DNA of 64,000 nucleotides from Gemmobacter lutimaris (lineage in GTDB: Bacteria > Pseudomonadota > Alphaproteobacteria > Rhodobacterales > Rhodobacteraceae): positions 184,516-248,515 of the forward strand of contig NZ_QXXQ01000006.1 of the NCBI RefSeq assembly GCF_003570715.1, given 5' to 3'. The translations under genes were made by a program, and so were the position numbers. Positions 27,931 to 37,777 of this stretch are shown piece by piece. The notes below the pieces were generated by a model, which worked only from the letters and a program-made list of their open reading frames with translations, searched no databases and was not told the DNA's origin. Within the stretch, counting starts at the first letter, position 1; each line of letters opens with the position of its first letter.

Positions 27931-29394
27931 TTGGATAATCTTGCGGAGCGCTGGCTGAAACCAGAGGGTCAAGGTGCCCCCGCTGTCGATTTCGGACGGG
28001 TCCGCGCGACCATTGACGCAGGTGAATACTGGTCGGGTGACTTGGGTGACAACGTGTTTTACGGCGGATCGGGCAACGATACAGCCGACGGACGCGCCGG
28101 AAATGACCTGCTGTTCGGCGGTGGCGGTCTGGACTTCCTTGTGGGGGGCGAGGGGGCGGATACGCTGATCGCCGGGAATGACGACGCCACATTGATGGGC
28201 GATGCAGGTGACGATGTCCTGCGTGCGGGTGATCAGGGTGCCAGCCTCGCGGGCGGCGAGGGTAATGACCGCATCTTCGGCGGTGCCGGGGATGACGAGG
28301 TCTATGACCCGCTTGGAATGAACAGCATCCGCACCGGCGACGGTGCGGATGTCGTCACCGGGGTTGGCGTGCAGATCTATACCGGCGCTGGCGTCGATAT
28401 CCTGAACCTGACAAGTTGGTTCTTCGATGTGAGGGCAGGTCAGGGCAACGATCAGCTTTCCGCCACGGCGACGGGCATCGGCGCCATTGACATGGGGGCG
28501 GGCGATGACAGGGTGACGCTTTCGGGAACTGCGGTGCAGGCAGGCGGGTTGACGGGCGGTGCCGGGCACGATCAGTTGTTCCTGCGTGACCGCGCGGGGG
28601 TGGAGTTCACCACACGTCCCTTCAGGTTTTCGGATACGGAACCGCCGAAGGGGGGGCGGGGGTTCGAAGAGCTGTTTCTGACAGGGCAGGCGAATCGCGT
28701 CTCGGGGCAGGTCAATGGCCTGTTGATCGAAAGCAGCACCGGCGCCCATAGCATCACCCTTCACGGTCGAGACATCGCTATCCATCTGACGGGCCGCGGC
28801 GCCGACAGTGTGACCTTCGTCGGGTCCGGCACAGTCGAGACCGGACGGGGCGCCGACAGCATCACGATCAATGGCCCGCGCCATGCGACACGCGTGATCG
28901 ATGCCGGTGACGGGGGCGACCACATCACTCTTCAGGGATCGGCCAGGGTCATGGCGGGCGGCGGCAATGATGACCTGTTCGTCCGGTCTGACTCTGCCAC
29001 GGCCAAGGCGGAGATCGACATGGGGGCGGGCAATGATACGGTGGTGGCTGAAGGCGCCTTCGGGCAACTGAGCCTGGGTGCCGGTGCCGATATGCTGGAA
29101 CTTGACTGGGGGATTACCGGGCAGGTCAGCCTTGGCGCCGGGGCAGACCGGATCGTCTGGCGCTCGGCCTACGGCGACAATGACATCACGGTCAGCGATT
29201 TCAATGTGACGCGGGACCGGATTGCGATTGATGGCATCGACTCGCTGTCCGATTTCACCAGCGCGACGCAAAAGGGCGGCGCATTGGTGTTGCACCTGCA
29301 TCCCAGGGGGCTGGACCCGGAATATGACGGCGGCATTTATCTGCGGCTGTTGGGGGTGACGGCGGATCAGATCACCGATGCGATCTTTACCTGA
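27931..29394 (+). CDS. RTX-type calcium-binding repeat protein, probable 5' frameshift
   Basis: Frame of 487 residues from TTG 27931. Nonapeptide repeats GGxGxDxLx cluster at residues 44-120 (GGSGNDTAD, GRAGNDLLF, GGEGADTLI, GGEGNDRIF, GGAGDDEVY). More degenerate repeats run to about 440 (MGAGDDRVT, MGAGNDTVV, LGAGADMLE). This predicts a secreted beta-roll exported by a type I system. The TTG has no RBS. A better start, ATG 27833 behind AAGAGA, lies in another frame, and one missing T near 27925-27933 would join the two. So the gene may be a pseudogene or carry a sequence error. Bases 27624-27832 hold no gene that I see. Confidence 0.75.
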   Translation: MDNLAERWLKPEGQGAPAVDFGRVRATIDAGEYWSGDLGDNVFYGGSGNDTADGRAGNDLLFGGGGLDFLVGGEGADTLIAGNDDATLMGDAGDDVLRAGDQGASLAGGEGNDRIFGGAGDDEVYDPLGMNSIRTGDGADVVTGVGVQIYTGAGVDILNLTSWFFDVRAGQGNDQLSATATGIGAIDMGAGDDRVTLSGTAVQAGGLTGGAGHDQLFLRDRAGVEFTTRPFRFSDTEPPKGGRGFEELFLTGQANRVSGQVNGLLIESSTGAHSITLHGRDIAIHLTGRGADSVTFVGSGTVETGRGADSITINGPRHATRVIDAGDGGDHITLQGSARVMAGGGNDDLFVRSDSATAKAEIDMGAGNDTVVAEGAFGQLSLGAGADMLELDWGITGQVSLGAGADRIVWRSAYGDNDITVSDFNVTRDRIAIDGIDSLSDFTSATQKGGALVLHLHPRGLDPEYDGGIYLRLLGVTADQITDAIFT

Positions 29395-29408
29395 TGTGCC
29401 GGATGCAG

Positions 29409-29433
29409 AACGCCCCGCTGCGGGCGGGGCGTT
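29409..29433. terminator. bidirectional terminator between RTX gene and ltrA
   Basis: AACGCCCCGC and GCGGGGCGTT pair around a short loop in the 55-nt gap between two convergent genes. A short T or A run on each side fits termination of both transcripts. Confidence 0.7.
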
Positions 29434-29448
29434 TGCAGGGTAAAGGGA

Positions 29449-30609
29449 TCAGGCCGAATGGGGGGAAGGTGCCTGCACCCCTTGGGCGCGCAGGCCCACA
29501 AGCAGCACCAGCGCCATTGCCACCACCCAGACCGGCGTGCCGATCAGGGCCAAAACCCCGATGAGCGCCGCGCCTGCCAGCAGGCTGTAGCGGGCAAAAA
29601 GCCCCTCCAGACAGCGGTCGCGGATCAGCCAGAGCGCGAACAGGTAGCCTGCGACCGGGGCAGCCAGCCAGCGGTTCGCCTCGGTCGCGCTGATTTCAGA
29701 ATGATGGCCTGCCACATCCATCACCGCGCCAAGCCCTGCCGCCACCAGTGCCCCGCAACCAAAAACCAGCACATGCCCGTAGCCCCACAGCAGGGCGCGC
29801 GGCAGATCCGTGGTTTTCAGGTGTTCCGGTTCGACGAAGTAGAACCACCACAGCGAAAACACCACGACCAGCCCTGACAGGCCGACCACCACCAGCGGCA
29901 GTTCCAGATGGCCGTCGTAGATCTTGCCGAAGATCAGCGCGAGCGACACCATCACCTCGCCCAGAACGATGATGTTCAGAAGGCCGTAGCGTTCAATGAT
30001 ATGATGGCGGTGCCATGGCGTCGCATGGGCGCGTTCGGCTTGAACGGGGACCAGAAGCTCCACGCCGAAGATCAGGGCGTAAAGCGGCAGGAAGGCGGTG
30101 CTGCCTGCGGGGACCATCAGGTAAAAGACGATCCAAAGGATTTGCGCCAGCGCAATGCCACCCGCATAGCGCAGCGCCGTGCGCCGGTAAGCGGGATTGT
30201 CCGCCGCCGCGCGCAGCCAGAGGCCGATCATGCCGACCCGCATGATGATCCAGCCGAAGATCGCCGTGCCGAAATCAAGCGAGGTGGTGATGCCTGATAC
30301 CGCACCTGCAAAGACCAGCGCGCCGGTGATGATGACGAAGGTCAGCAGAACGAAGCCCATGTCGCCATTGTCAAAGGCCGAGGCGAACCAAGTGTAGTTC
30401 ATCCAGGCCCACCAGATGACCACGAAAAGCGCGATGAAATTGACCAGCATGGGCAGGCCATGCGCTTCGGAAATGCCGTGATGCAGGGTCTCGGTCACCG
30501 CCGCGATGGCGATGACGCTGACCAGATCGAAGAAAAGTTCAAGCTGGGTGGCGGCGCGGTGGCCTTCGGCCGGGTTGCGGGAAAGGAGGGGGCGAAGTCC
30601 TGTCGGCAT
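29449..30609 (-). CDS. low temperature requirement protein A (LtrA) family
   Basis: Polytopic membrane protein of 386 residues with about ten hydrophobic segments. LtrA signatures: ATQLELFFDLVSVIAIAA near the N-terminus, WWAWMNYTWFASAFDNGD, and HIIERYGLLNIIVLGE in the middle. Named for a Listeria mutant unable to grow at low temperature; molecular function unknown. Monocistronic between two hairpin terminators. Confidence 0.88.
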   Translation of the reverse strand: MPTGLRPLLSRNPAEGHRAATQLELFFDLVSVIAIAAVTETLHHGISEAHGLPMLVNFIALFVVIWWAWMNYTWFASAFDNGDMGFVLLTFVIITGALVFAGAVSGITTSLDFGTAIFGWIIMRVGMIGLWLRAAADNPAYRRTALRYAGGIALAQILWIVFYLMVPAGSTAFLPLYALIFGVELLVPVQAERAHATPWHRHHIIERYGLLNIIVLGEVMVSLALIFGKIYDGHLELPLVVVGLSGLVVVFSLWWFYFVEPEHLKTTDLPRALLWGYGHVLVFGCGALVAAGLGAVMDVAGHHSEISATEANRWLAAPVAGYLFALWLIRDRCLEGLFARYSLLAGAALIGVLALIGTPVWVVAMALVLLVGLRAQGVQAPSPHSA

Positions 30610-30701
30610 GCAATGGTCCTGTCACTGGGTCTGACCCACAAGGTTGCGGGCGGTGCCAAGTGTGACATTCTGCCGCGCCGGGGAAAAGCCCTGCCGCAAC
30701 G

Positions 30702-30730
30702 CAAACGCCCCGCCTGTGGGGGCGGGGCGT
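30702..30730 (-). terminator. rho-independent terminator of lysC
   Basis: ACGCCCCGCC pairs with GGCGGGGCGT around a 6-nt loop, followed on the minus strand by TTTGC. It lies 21 nt beyond the lysC stop. The short T tract makes it a moderate terminator. Confidence 0.65.
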
Positions 30731-30751
30731 CAGGGGCGGCTTTGGGGGCGA

Positions 30752-32011
30752 TCAGGCTTTTTCCAGCTCGAACGCATCGTGCAGCGCCTGCACGGCCAGT
30801 TCCATATACTTGCGGTCGATCAGGACCGAGATCTTGATTTCCGAGGTCGAGATGACCTTGATGTTCACACCCTCGTTGGCCAGCGCCTTGAACATCTTGG
30901 CGGCAACACCCGTATGGCTGCGCATGCCGATGCCGACGACCGAGACCTTGGCGACATCGGTGTCGATGATCAGCTCGTCATATTTGATGACACCGGCGGC
31001 GCGGGCATCTTCCATCGCCTTCTTGGCGCGCTCGACCTGGTTGATCGGGCAGGAGAAGGTCATGTCGGTGACGGCGCCGGGGTGGCTGTCGTCATAGTCC
31101 TTCTCGGAGATGTTCTGGACGATCATGTCCACGTTGACGCCCGCCTCGGCCAGCGGGCCGAAGATGGCCTGGGCCACGCCCGGCCGATCCTCGATGGTGA
31201 AGAGGGTGATCTTCGCTTCCTCGCGCGAGAAGGCGATGCCCGAGACGACTTTCGATTCCATGATTTCCTCCTCGTCGCAGACCAGGGTGCCAGAGTTTTC
31301 GTCGGTATCCTCGAAGGACGACAGCACGCGCAGCCGCACCTTGTAGCGCATCGCCAGTTCGACGGACCGGGTTTGCAGCACTTTCGCGCCGAGGCTGGCA
31401 AGTTCCAGCATTTCCTCGAAGGCGATCTTGTTCAGCTTGCGCGCCTTGTCAGACACGCGGGGGTCGGTTGTGTAGACGCCATCGACATCGGTATAGATGT
31501 CGCAGCGTTCGGCCCCGAAGGCGGCGGCGAAGGCCACGGCGGTCGTATCCGAACCGCCCCGGCCCAGCGTGGTGATGCGGCCCTCGGCAGACAGGCCCTG
31601 AAAGCCCGCGACGACGGCAACCTTGAAGCCTTCGGCGAATTTCGCGTCGATATTCTCGCGCGGGATCGACACGAACCGGGCCGACCCATGCGCCGAGGTG
31701 GTGTTGATCGGCACCTGCCAGCCCTGCCAGGACCGGGCGGGCACGCCCATCTCTTGCAGGCGCAGTGCCATCAGGCCGGCGGTCACATTCTCGCCCGAGG
31801 CCACCACCGCGTCATATTCGCGGGCGTCGTAAAGTTTCGACGTGCCCTCGACCCAGCCGACCAGTTCATTGGTCTTGCCCGACATGGCAGAGACGATGAC
31901 GATCACGTCATAGCCACGCTCGACCTCGCGCTGCACCTTCTTCGCGGCGTTTTCGATCCGCGCAAGGTCGCCCACCGAGGTGCCACCGAATTTCATCACC
32001 AGAAGCGGCAT
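30752..32011 (-). CDS. lysC: aspartate kinase
   Basis: Enzyme of 419 residues that phosphorylates aspartate, the first step toward lysine, threonine and methionine. The kinase motif VMKFGGTSVGD is at the N-terminus, with GRGGSDTTAVAFA and IYTDVDGVYTTDPR following. Two ACT domains occupy the C-terminal 160 residues (KITLFTIEDRPGVA and VSVVGIGMRSHTGVAAKMF), so it should be feedback-inhibited. I chose ATG 32011 directly before the first strand. thrC in the same window uses a downstream product but is unlinked. Confidence 0.95.
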   Translation of the reverse strand: MPLLVMKFGGTSVGDLARIENAAKKVQREVERGYDVIVIVSAMSGKTNELVGWVEGTSKLYDAREYDAVVASGENVTAGLMALRLQEMGVPARSWQGWQVPINTTSAHGSARFVSIPRENIDAKFAEGFKVAVVAGFQGLSAEGRITTLGRGGSDTTAVAFAAAFGAERCDIYTDVDGVYTTDPRVSDKARKLNKIAFEEMLELASLGAKVLQTRSVELAMRYKVRLRVLSSFEDTDENSGTLVCDEEEIMESKVVSGIAFSREEAKITLFTIEDRPGVAQAIFGPLAEAGVNVDMIVQNISEKDYDDSHPGAVTDMTFSCPINQVERAKKAMEDARAAGVIKYDELIIDTDVAKVSVVGIGMRSHTGVAAKMFKALANEGVNIKVISTSEIKISVLIDRKYMELAVQALHDAFELEKA

Positions 32012-32090
32012 GGCCAACCCCCGTTCTGCCATTAAAACCGCGCGTTCCATAGCAGAAGCGGGGGGGGATGCAAGCGCGCTTTCGGACGGG

Positions 32091-32945
32091 TCAGTCCAGC
32101 CGGAAGTTCACGGGTTGCAGGGGCGGCGGCGCGGTCTCTCCCAGATGCGGCGCAAGGCCGATTTCGGCCAGACGGCAGATCGCATCCAGCGGCAGGGCAT
32201 TGGCGGTATTGCCGAAAGGATGCGCCAGTTCCTCGGTCACTTCGGCCAGGCCGAAGAAAGTATAGGCCACGATCAGTGCAAAGACCGGTGTCAGCCAGCC
32301 CGCCGGTTCGATCAGTGTCAGCGGCAGCAGCAGGCAGTAGATCCAGCTCGTGCGGAAGACGAGCAGGGAATAGACGTAGGGCAGCGGCGTGGCGCGAATA
32401 CGCTCGCACCCGGCCTGTGCAAGGGCGATGCCGGACAGGCGGGCCGACAGCGCGCGGGCGCCGAACCCATCCAGCCGCCCGTTGCGGCGGGCCTCGGCCA
32501 GCAGGCTGTTCATCGCGTCCAGTGTCGCATCCGGGCCTTCGCCCGCTGCCAGCGGCAGGCCGCGCAGGGCGCGGCGATGCAGATGCAGGAAGTCGCGCAT
32601 CGACCGCAGCAGGGTCAGCCGCGTCCCGGCATCGTCCAGAAACAGATCGGCCTCGCGCGCAAGGCTGCGGCTGTCGGCCAGAAGGCCACCCCACAGCTTG
32701 CGCGCCTCCCACCAGCGGTCATAGGCGGCATTGTTGCGAAAGCCCAGAAACAGCGACAGGGCGACACCGAACACAGCGAAGGGGGTGGCGCTGAGATGCG
32801 GCAGCGGTGCCACGAGCCGGTCCCATGCCAGCGCCGCGACCGCCAGCACCCCGACCAGCGCCAGTTGCGGCGCGATATGCGGCAGGACCGAGCCGCGCAG
32901 GGCGAACAGCAATTCCGCCGGGCCGGGTTTTTCACGCAGGATCAT
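32091..32945 (-). CDS. bestrophin-like membrane channel protein (UPF0187)
   Basis: Protein of 284 residues. The bacterial bestrophin signature ALSLFLGFRNNAAYDRWWEARKLWG is split between a transmembrane helix and the following loop. Further hydrophobic segments lie at about 25-45 and 205-240 (VYSLLVFRTSWIYCLLLPL). The C-terminal EVTEELAHPFGNTANALPLDAI is also conserved. GGAGG sits 5 nt before ATG 32945. Family members form pentameric ion channels; the ion here is not known. Confidence 0.88.
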   Translation of the reverse strand: MILREKPGPAELLFALRGSVLPHIAPQLALVGVLAVAALAWDRLVAPLPHLSATPFAVFGVALSLFLGFRNNAAYDRWWEARKLWGGLLADSRSLAREADLFLDDAGTRLTLLRSMRDFLHLHRRALRGLPLAAGEGPDATLDAMNSLLAEARRNGRLDGFGARALSARLSGIALAQAGCERIRATPLPYVYSLLVFRTSWIYCLLLPLTLIEPAGWLTPVFALIVAYTFFGLAEVTEELAHPFGNTANALPLDAICRLAEIGLAPHLGETAPPPLQPVNFRLD

Positions 32946-33036
32946 CGGGGCCTCCACTGGCTGCCCCTTGCATCGGCCCGATTGGCCGATGCGTCAATGC
33001 CGGAGCCGACAGGGCGCCTGTTGTCTGCGACGGCGC

Positions 33037-34419
33037 TCAGGCCCGTGTGGTGCCGAAATGGTGCAGCGCCGCCACCGCGCAGGAGGCGAGGCGCGACATC
33101 GGGCTGTCTGACCGCGAGTTCAGGATCACCGGCACCCGTGCGCCCATCACGAGGCCCGCGCCTTCGGCATGGCTGATGAAGGCAAGCTGCTTGGCCAGCA
33201 TGTTGCCCGCGTCGATGTCGGGCACGACAAGGATATTGGCCCGCCCCGCCACGCCGCCCTGCAAGCCCTTGGTGCGGGCTGCGCCGATATCCACTGCATT
33301 GTCCATCGCCAGCGGCCCGTCCACCAGCCCGCCCCTGATCTGGCCGCGCTCGGCCATTTTCGACAGCAGCGCCGCGTCAATGGAGGACTGGATGGCGGGA
33401 TTCACGGTTTCCACCGCGCTGAGCACGCCGACGCGCGGCTCCATCCCCAGCGACAGCGCGAGGTCGATGGCATTCTGGCAGATATCCATCTTGGTGGCGA
33501 GGTCGGGCGCGATGTTGATGGCGGCATCGGTCACCATCACCGGCTGCGGCTGACCGGGCACATCCATGACAAAGATATGGGTGAAGCGGCGGCCGATGCG
33601 CAGGCCGGTGTCGCGGTCCAGCATCGGGCGCAACAGGTCATCGGTGTGCAGATGGCCCTTCATCACCGCCGCCGCGCGCCCCTCATGCACCAGCTTGCAG
33701 GCCATGGCCGCGGCCGCCGTATCGCCGTTGGTGACGTCGATCAGTTCGAATGCGCCAATGTCTGCGCCGGTTTCCGCCGCCGCCGCGCGGATCGCCGCTG
33801 CCTTGCCGATCAGGATGGGGATGATCAGGCTTTCGCGCGCCGCCAGCAGGGCACCCCCCAGCGAATTGGCGTCATCGGGGCAGACTACGGCGGTCGGCAG
33901 CGCGGGCAGGGGGCGTGCGCGATCCAGCAACGCCTCGAAATGCCGGTGGCGCTGCACGATCAGGCCCGGAACCTCGATGTCGTCGCGGTGAAACTTCACC
34001 GTCGGCGCCTCCACTTCGGCCTCGCCCGACAGCAGCAGCGCATCGTCGCCCGTGCGGCGGATCTCGGTCCCCAGACGCAGCACATGGCCCGCACGTTTCT
34101 CCAGCACGGTCACGCGGCAGACCAGTTCCTCACCCGCATGGGCGCGGGCATGGAATTCCAGCGTCTGCCGCAGGTAAAGCGTGCCGGGGCCGGGCAGTTG
34201 CGTGCCCAGAACCCCGGAAATCAGCGCGGCAAGGAACATGCCCGGGGTGATCTGTTCGGGGTGGCCATCGCCGTCGGTATCGGCATTGGGCAGGTGCATC
34301 GGGTTGTAATTCCCCGAGGCAGCGGCAAAGACGTAAAGGTCATCGGGCGTGACCAGCCGCCGGATTTCGGCGTTGTCGCCCACGGCGATTTCGTCAAAGG
34401 TCCGGTTCACCATAAGCAT
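33037..34419 (-). CDS. MaoC hydratase - phosphate acetyl/butyryltransferase fusion
   Basis: Two-domain protein of 460 residues. N-terminal MaoC-like hotdog domain (about 1-140) with VTPDDLYVFAAASGNYNPMH and ITPGMFLAALISGVLG. C-terminal phosphate acyltransferase domain (about 155-455) with AAVMKGHLHTDDLLRP, RRFTHIFVMDVP, MVTDAAINIAPDL and NILVVPDIDAGNMLAKQL. Known as bifunctional enoyl-CoA hydratase/phosphate acetyltransferase. AAGGAG precedes ATG 34419 by 6 nt; ATG 34425 abuts the RBS and is unlikely. No acetate kinase gene is beside it. It may act in acyl-CoA recycling (inference). Confidence 0.88.
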   Translation of the reverse strand: MLMVNRTFDEIAVGDNAEIRRLVTPDDLYVFAAASGNYNPMHLPNADTDGDGHPEQITPGMFLAALISGVLGTQLPGPGTLYLRQTLEFHARAHAGEELVCRVTVLEKRAGHVLRLGTEIRRTGDDALLLSGEAEVEAPTVKFHRDDIEVPGLIVQRHRHFEALLDRARPLPALPTAVVCPDDANSLGGALLAARESLIIPILIGKAAAIRAAAAETGADIGAFELIDVTNGDTAAAAMACKLVHEGRAAAVMKGHLHTDDLLRPMLDRDTGLRIGRRFTHIFVMDVPGQPQPVMVTDAAINIAPDLATKMDICQNAIDLALSLGMEPRVGVLSAVETVNPAIQSSIDAALLSKMAERGQIRGGLVDGPLAMDNAVDIGAARTKGLQGGVAGRANILVVPDIDAGNMLAKQLAFISHAEGAGLVMGARVPVILNSRSDSPMSRLASCAVAALHHFGTTRA

Positions 34420-34504
34420 GGGCATCTCCTTGGCGGGCGGGCAGGGGATGGGTGACCGGGAATCGGGGTGCGGGTCAAGCCATGGCGCGACGGCAGGTCC
34501 ATGC

Positions 34505-34533
34505 AAAAGGCCCGGAGAAACCTCCGGGCCTTG
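34505..34533 (-). terminator. rho-independent terminator of efp
   Basis: AAGGCCCGGAG pairs with CTCCGGGCCTT around a 4-nt loop, and the minus strand continues with TTTTGC. It lies 25 nt beyond the efp stop. Strong intrinsic terminator. Confidence 0.8.
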
Positions 34534-34556
34534 TAAAGCAGCGGGATGGCGAAGGA

Positions 34557-35126
34557 TCAGTCCTTCGCGCGTTCCACATAGCTGTTGTCGGTGGTGTTGA
34601 TCACGATGCGGGTGCCGACGCCAATATGCGGCGGAACCATCACGCGGATGCCGCCGGTGCAGATTGCGGGCTTGTAGCTGGACGAGGCCGTCTGGCCCTT
34701 GACGACCGGCTCGGTTTCTTCAACCTCGACGGTGACCTTCTGCGGCAGTTCGATCGACAGTGCCACGCCCTCATGCGTCAGGATCCAGACGCGGATCCCG
34801 TCACGCAGGTGGACCTTGGCATCGCCGACGACATCCTCGGACACGGCGATCTGCTCGTAGGTCTCGGGGTTCATGAAGTGGAAGCCTTCGCCATCCTCAT
34901 AGAGGAAGTCGAATTCGTTCTCGTCCACATGCGCCTTTTCAACGCTGTCCACGGTGCGCCAGCGTTCCTGCACTTTCACGCCATCCGAAATGCGGCGCAT
35001 CTCGACCTGGGTCACCGAGTTGCCCTTGCCCGGGTGCACGTTCTCGGCGACGATCACGACATGCAGCACGCCGTTGAGGTCGATCACATTGCCCTTGCGG
35101 ATCGAAGAGGCGATCACTTTAGCCAT
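34557..35126 (-). CDS. efp: translation elongation factor P
   Basis: EF-P of 189 residues in three beta-barrel domains; relieves ribosome stalling at proline stretches. The loop that inserts into the ribosome reads HPGKGNS, with K34 the expected modified lysine, as in E. coli. C-terminal signatures are [20 protein letters not shown] and YVERAKD. ATG 35126 gives the standard N-terminus. Divergent from epmA, whose product would modify K34. Confidence 0.95.
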   Translation of the reverse strand: MAKVIASSIRKGNVIDLNGVLHVVIVAENVHPGKGNSVTQVEMRRISDGVKVQERWRTVDSVEKAHVDENEFDFLYEDGEGFHFMNPETYEQIAVSEDVVGDAKVHLRDGIRVWILTHEGVALSIELPQKVTVEVEETEPVVKGQTASSSYKPAICTGGIRVMVPPHIGVGTRIVINTTDNSYVERAKD

Positions 35127-35224
35127 TGTTACGGTCCTTGGTTGGAATTGAGACAGGCTCTGGCGCCCGGATGGCGAAGCGCCTAAACCATCCGCGACCC
35201 GATTTCCAGAGAAAAGCCCGCGAA

Positions 35225-36265
35225 ATGAGCCCGACACCCTGGTGGACCCCCGCGCGCCACGCCGACCGACGCCCGGCCCTTCTGGCCCGCGCCCGCCTTC
35301 AGGCCGCGCTGCGCGGCTGGTTCACGGGTCAGGATTTCCTTGAGGTCGATCCGGTGGCGCTTCAGGTCAGCCCCGGCAACGAGGCGCATTTGCATGCCTT
35401 CGCCACGCAGGCCATCGGCAATGACGGGCAGCCGATGACCATGTATCTGCATACCTCGCCCGAGTTTGCGATGAAGAAGCTGCTGACAGCGGGGGAAGAG
35501 CGCATCTTCGCCTTTGCCCATGTCTGGCGCAACCGCGAACGCGGGGCGCTGCACAGCCCTGAATTCACCATGCTGGAGTGGTATCGCGCGGGTGAGGATT
35601 ATACGGTGCTGATGGAGGACTGTGCGGCGATGCTGCGGCTGGCCGCCGAGGCGGCGGGGGTCACCACGTTGCAGTATCGCGGCATTACCTGCGATCCTTT
35701 CGCGGCGCCCGAACGGCTTTCGGTGGCCGAGGCGTTCCAGCGTTATGCCGGGATCGACCTGCTGGCGACCTGCGACGGTGCCGAGACGGATGCCGAGGCG
35801 TTGCGCACGCAGGCCCGCGCGGCGGGGATCAAGACGCGCGACGACGACACCTGGTCTTTCCTGCTGTCCAAGATCCTTGTGGAAAAGGTGGAGCCGCATC
35901 TTGGCCATGGCCGCGCGACGATCCTTGACCGCTACCCGACCGCCGAGGCCGCATTGGCGCGGCGCTGCGCCGATGACGCCCGCGTTGCGGAACGGTTCGA
36001 GATCTATGCCTGCGGGGTGGAACTGGCGAACGGCTTTGGCGAGTTGACCGATCCCGCCGAACAGCGCCGCCGTTTCGAGGCCGAGATGGACGAGAAGCAG
36101 GACATCTATGGTGAGCGCTATCCGCTGGACGAGGATTTTCTGGCGGCGCTTGCCTTCATGCCCCCGGCCAGCGGGATCGCGCTGGGGTTCGACCGGCTGG
36201 TGATGCTTGCGACCCATGCGCCAAGGATCGACGATGTGATCTGGACCCCGGTCGCCGGGGACTGA
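35225..36265 (+). CDS. epmA: EF-P lysine lysyltransferase EpmA
   Basis: Class II lysyl-tRNA-synthetase-like protein of 346 residues lacking the anticodon-binding domain. Class II motifs: [21 protein letters not shown] (motif 1 region), [22 protein letters not shown] (motif 2) and [14 protein letters not shown] (motif 3). It attaches (R)-beta-lysine to EF-P K34. The start is ATG 35225; upstream sequence is the short divergent promoter shared with efp. No epmB (lysine 2,3-aminomutase) is in this window. Confidence 0.92.
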   Translation: MSPTPWWTPARHADRRPALLARARLQAALRGWFTGQDFLEVDPVALQVSPGNEAHLHAFATQAIGNDGQPMTMYLHTSPEFAMKKLLTAGEERIFAFAHVWRNRERGALHSPEFTMLEWYRAGEDYTVLMEDCAAMLRLAAEAAGVTTLQYRGITCDPFAAPERLSVAEAFQRYAGIDLLATCDGAETDAEALRTQARAAGIKTRDDDTWSFLLSKILVEKVEPHLGHGRATILDRYPTAEAALARRCADDARVAERFEIYACGVELANGFGELTDPAEQRRRFEAEMDEKQDIYGERYPLDEDFLAALAFMPPASGIALGFDRLVMLATHAPRIDDVIWTPVAGD

Positions 36266-36330
36266 ACCTGTCGGGCTGGTGCATTCGCGGGCAGTTGCCG
36301 CGCGAACGGGCAGGGCCGCCTGGGGTGCCG

Positions 36331-36376
36331 TAAGGTCACTTCGTGTTTTTTTACCTGTGGTAAGAAAACCTTACCG
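36331..36376 (+). promoter_or_regulatory. GGTAAG/CTTACC motif array upstream of takP
   Basis: Within the 224-nt gap before takP the half-site GGTAA/TTACC occurs repeatedly: TTACC-TGT-GGTAA (36351-36363), then GGTAAG-AAAAC-CTTACC sharing the middle half-site and ending near 36375. A TAAGGT copy lies upstream at about 36331. These overlapping dyads look like a regulator-binding site. No consensus promoter was assigned. Confidence 0.5.
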
Positions 36377-36429
36377 AATGCCATCTTGCCGCACAGAAAA
36401 CGGTTCTCAAACCCGTTTGTGGTCGCTAG

Positions 36430-37587
<1,158 letters not shown>

Positions 37588-37634
37588 GCCTTCCCCGTTT
37601 CGTAGCCGGGGGTCATCCGGCGCGAACAACCTTT

Positions 37635-37663
37635 CCCCCGGTCCGCAAGGACCGGGGGTTTTT
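37635..37663 (+). terminator. rho-independent terminator of takP
   Basis: CCCCCGGTCC pairs perfectly with GGACCGGGGG around GCAA, followed by TTTTTATTT. Located 48 nt after the takP stop. Strong terminator, so takP is monocistronic. Confidence 0.9.
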
Positions 37664-37777
37664 ATTTCGTGGCAATGGTGTGCTGAAACGCAGATCGTTT
37701 CTTGTTTAGAAACAGTTGATCGGCGGGCAGTGCTGTCGTTTTCTGGTTTGACGCATTTTCAACAAGGCAACTTGCAT

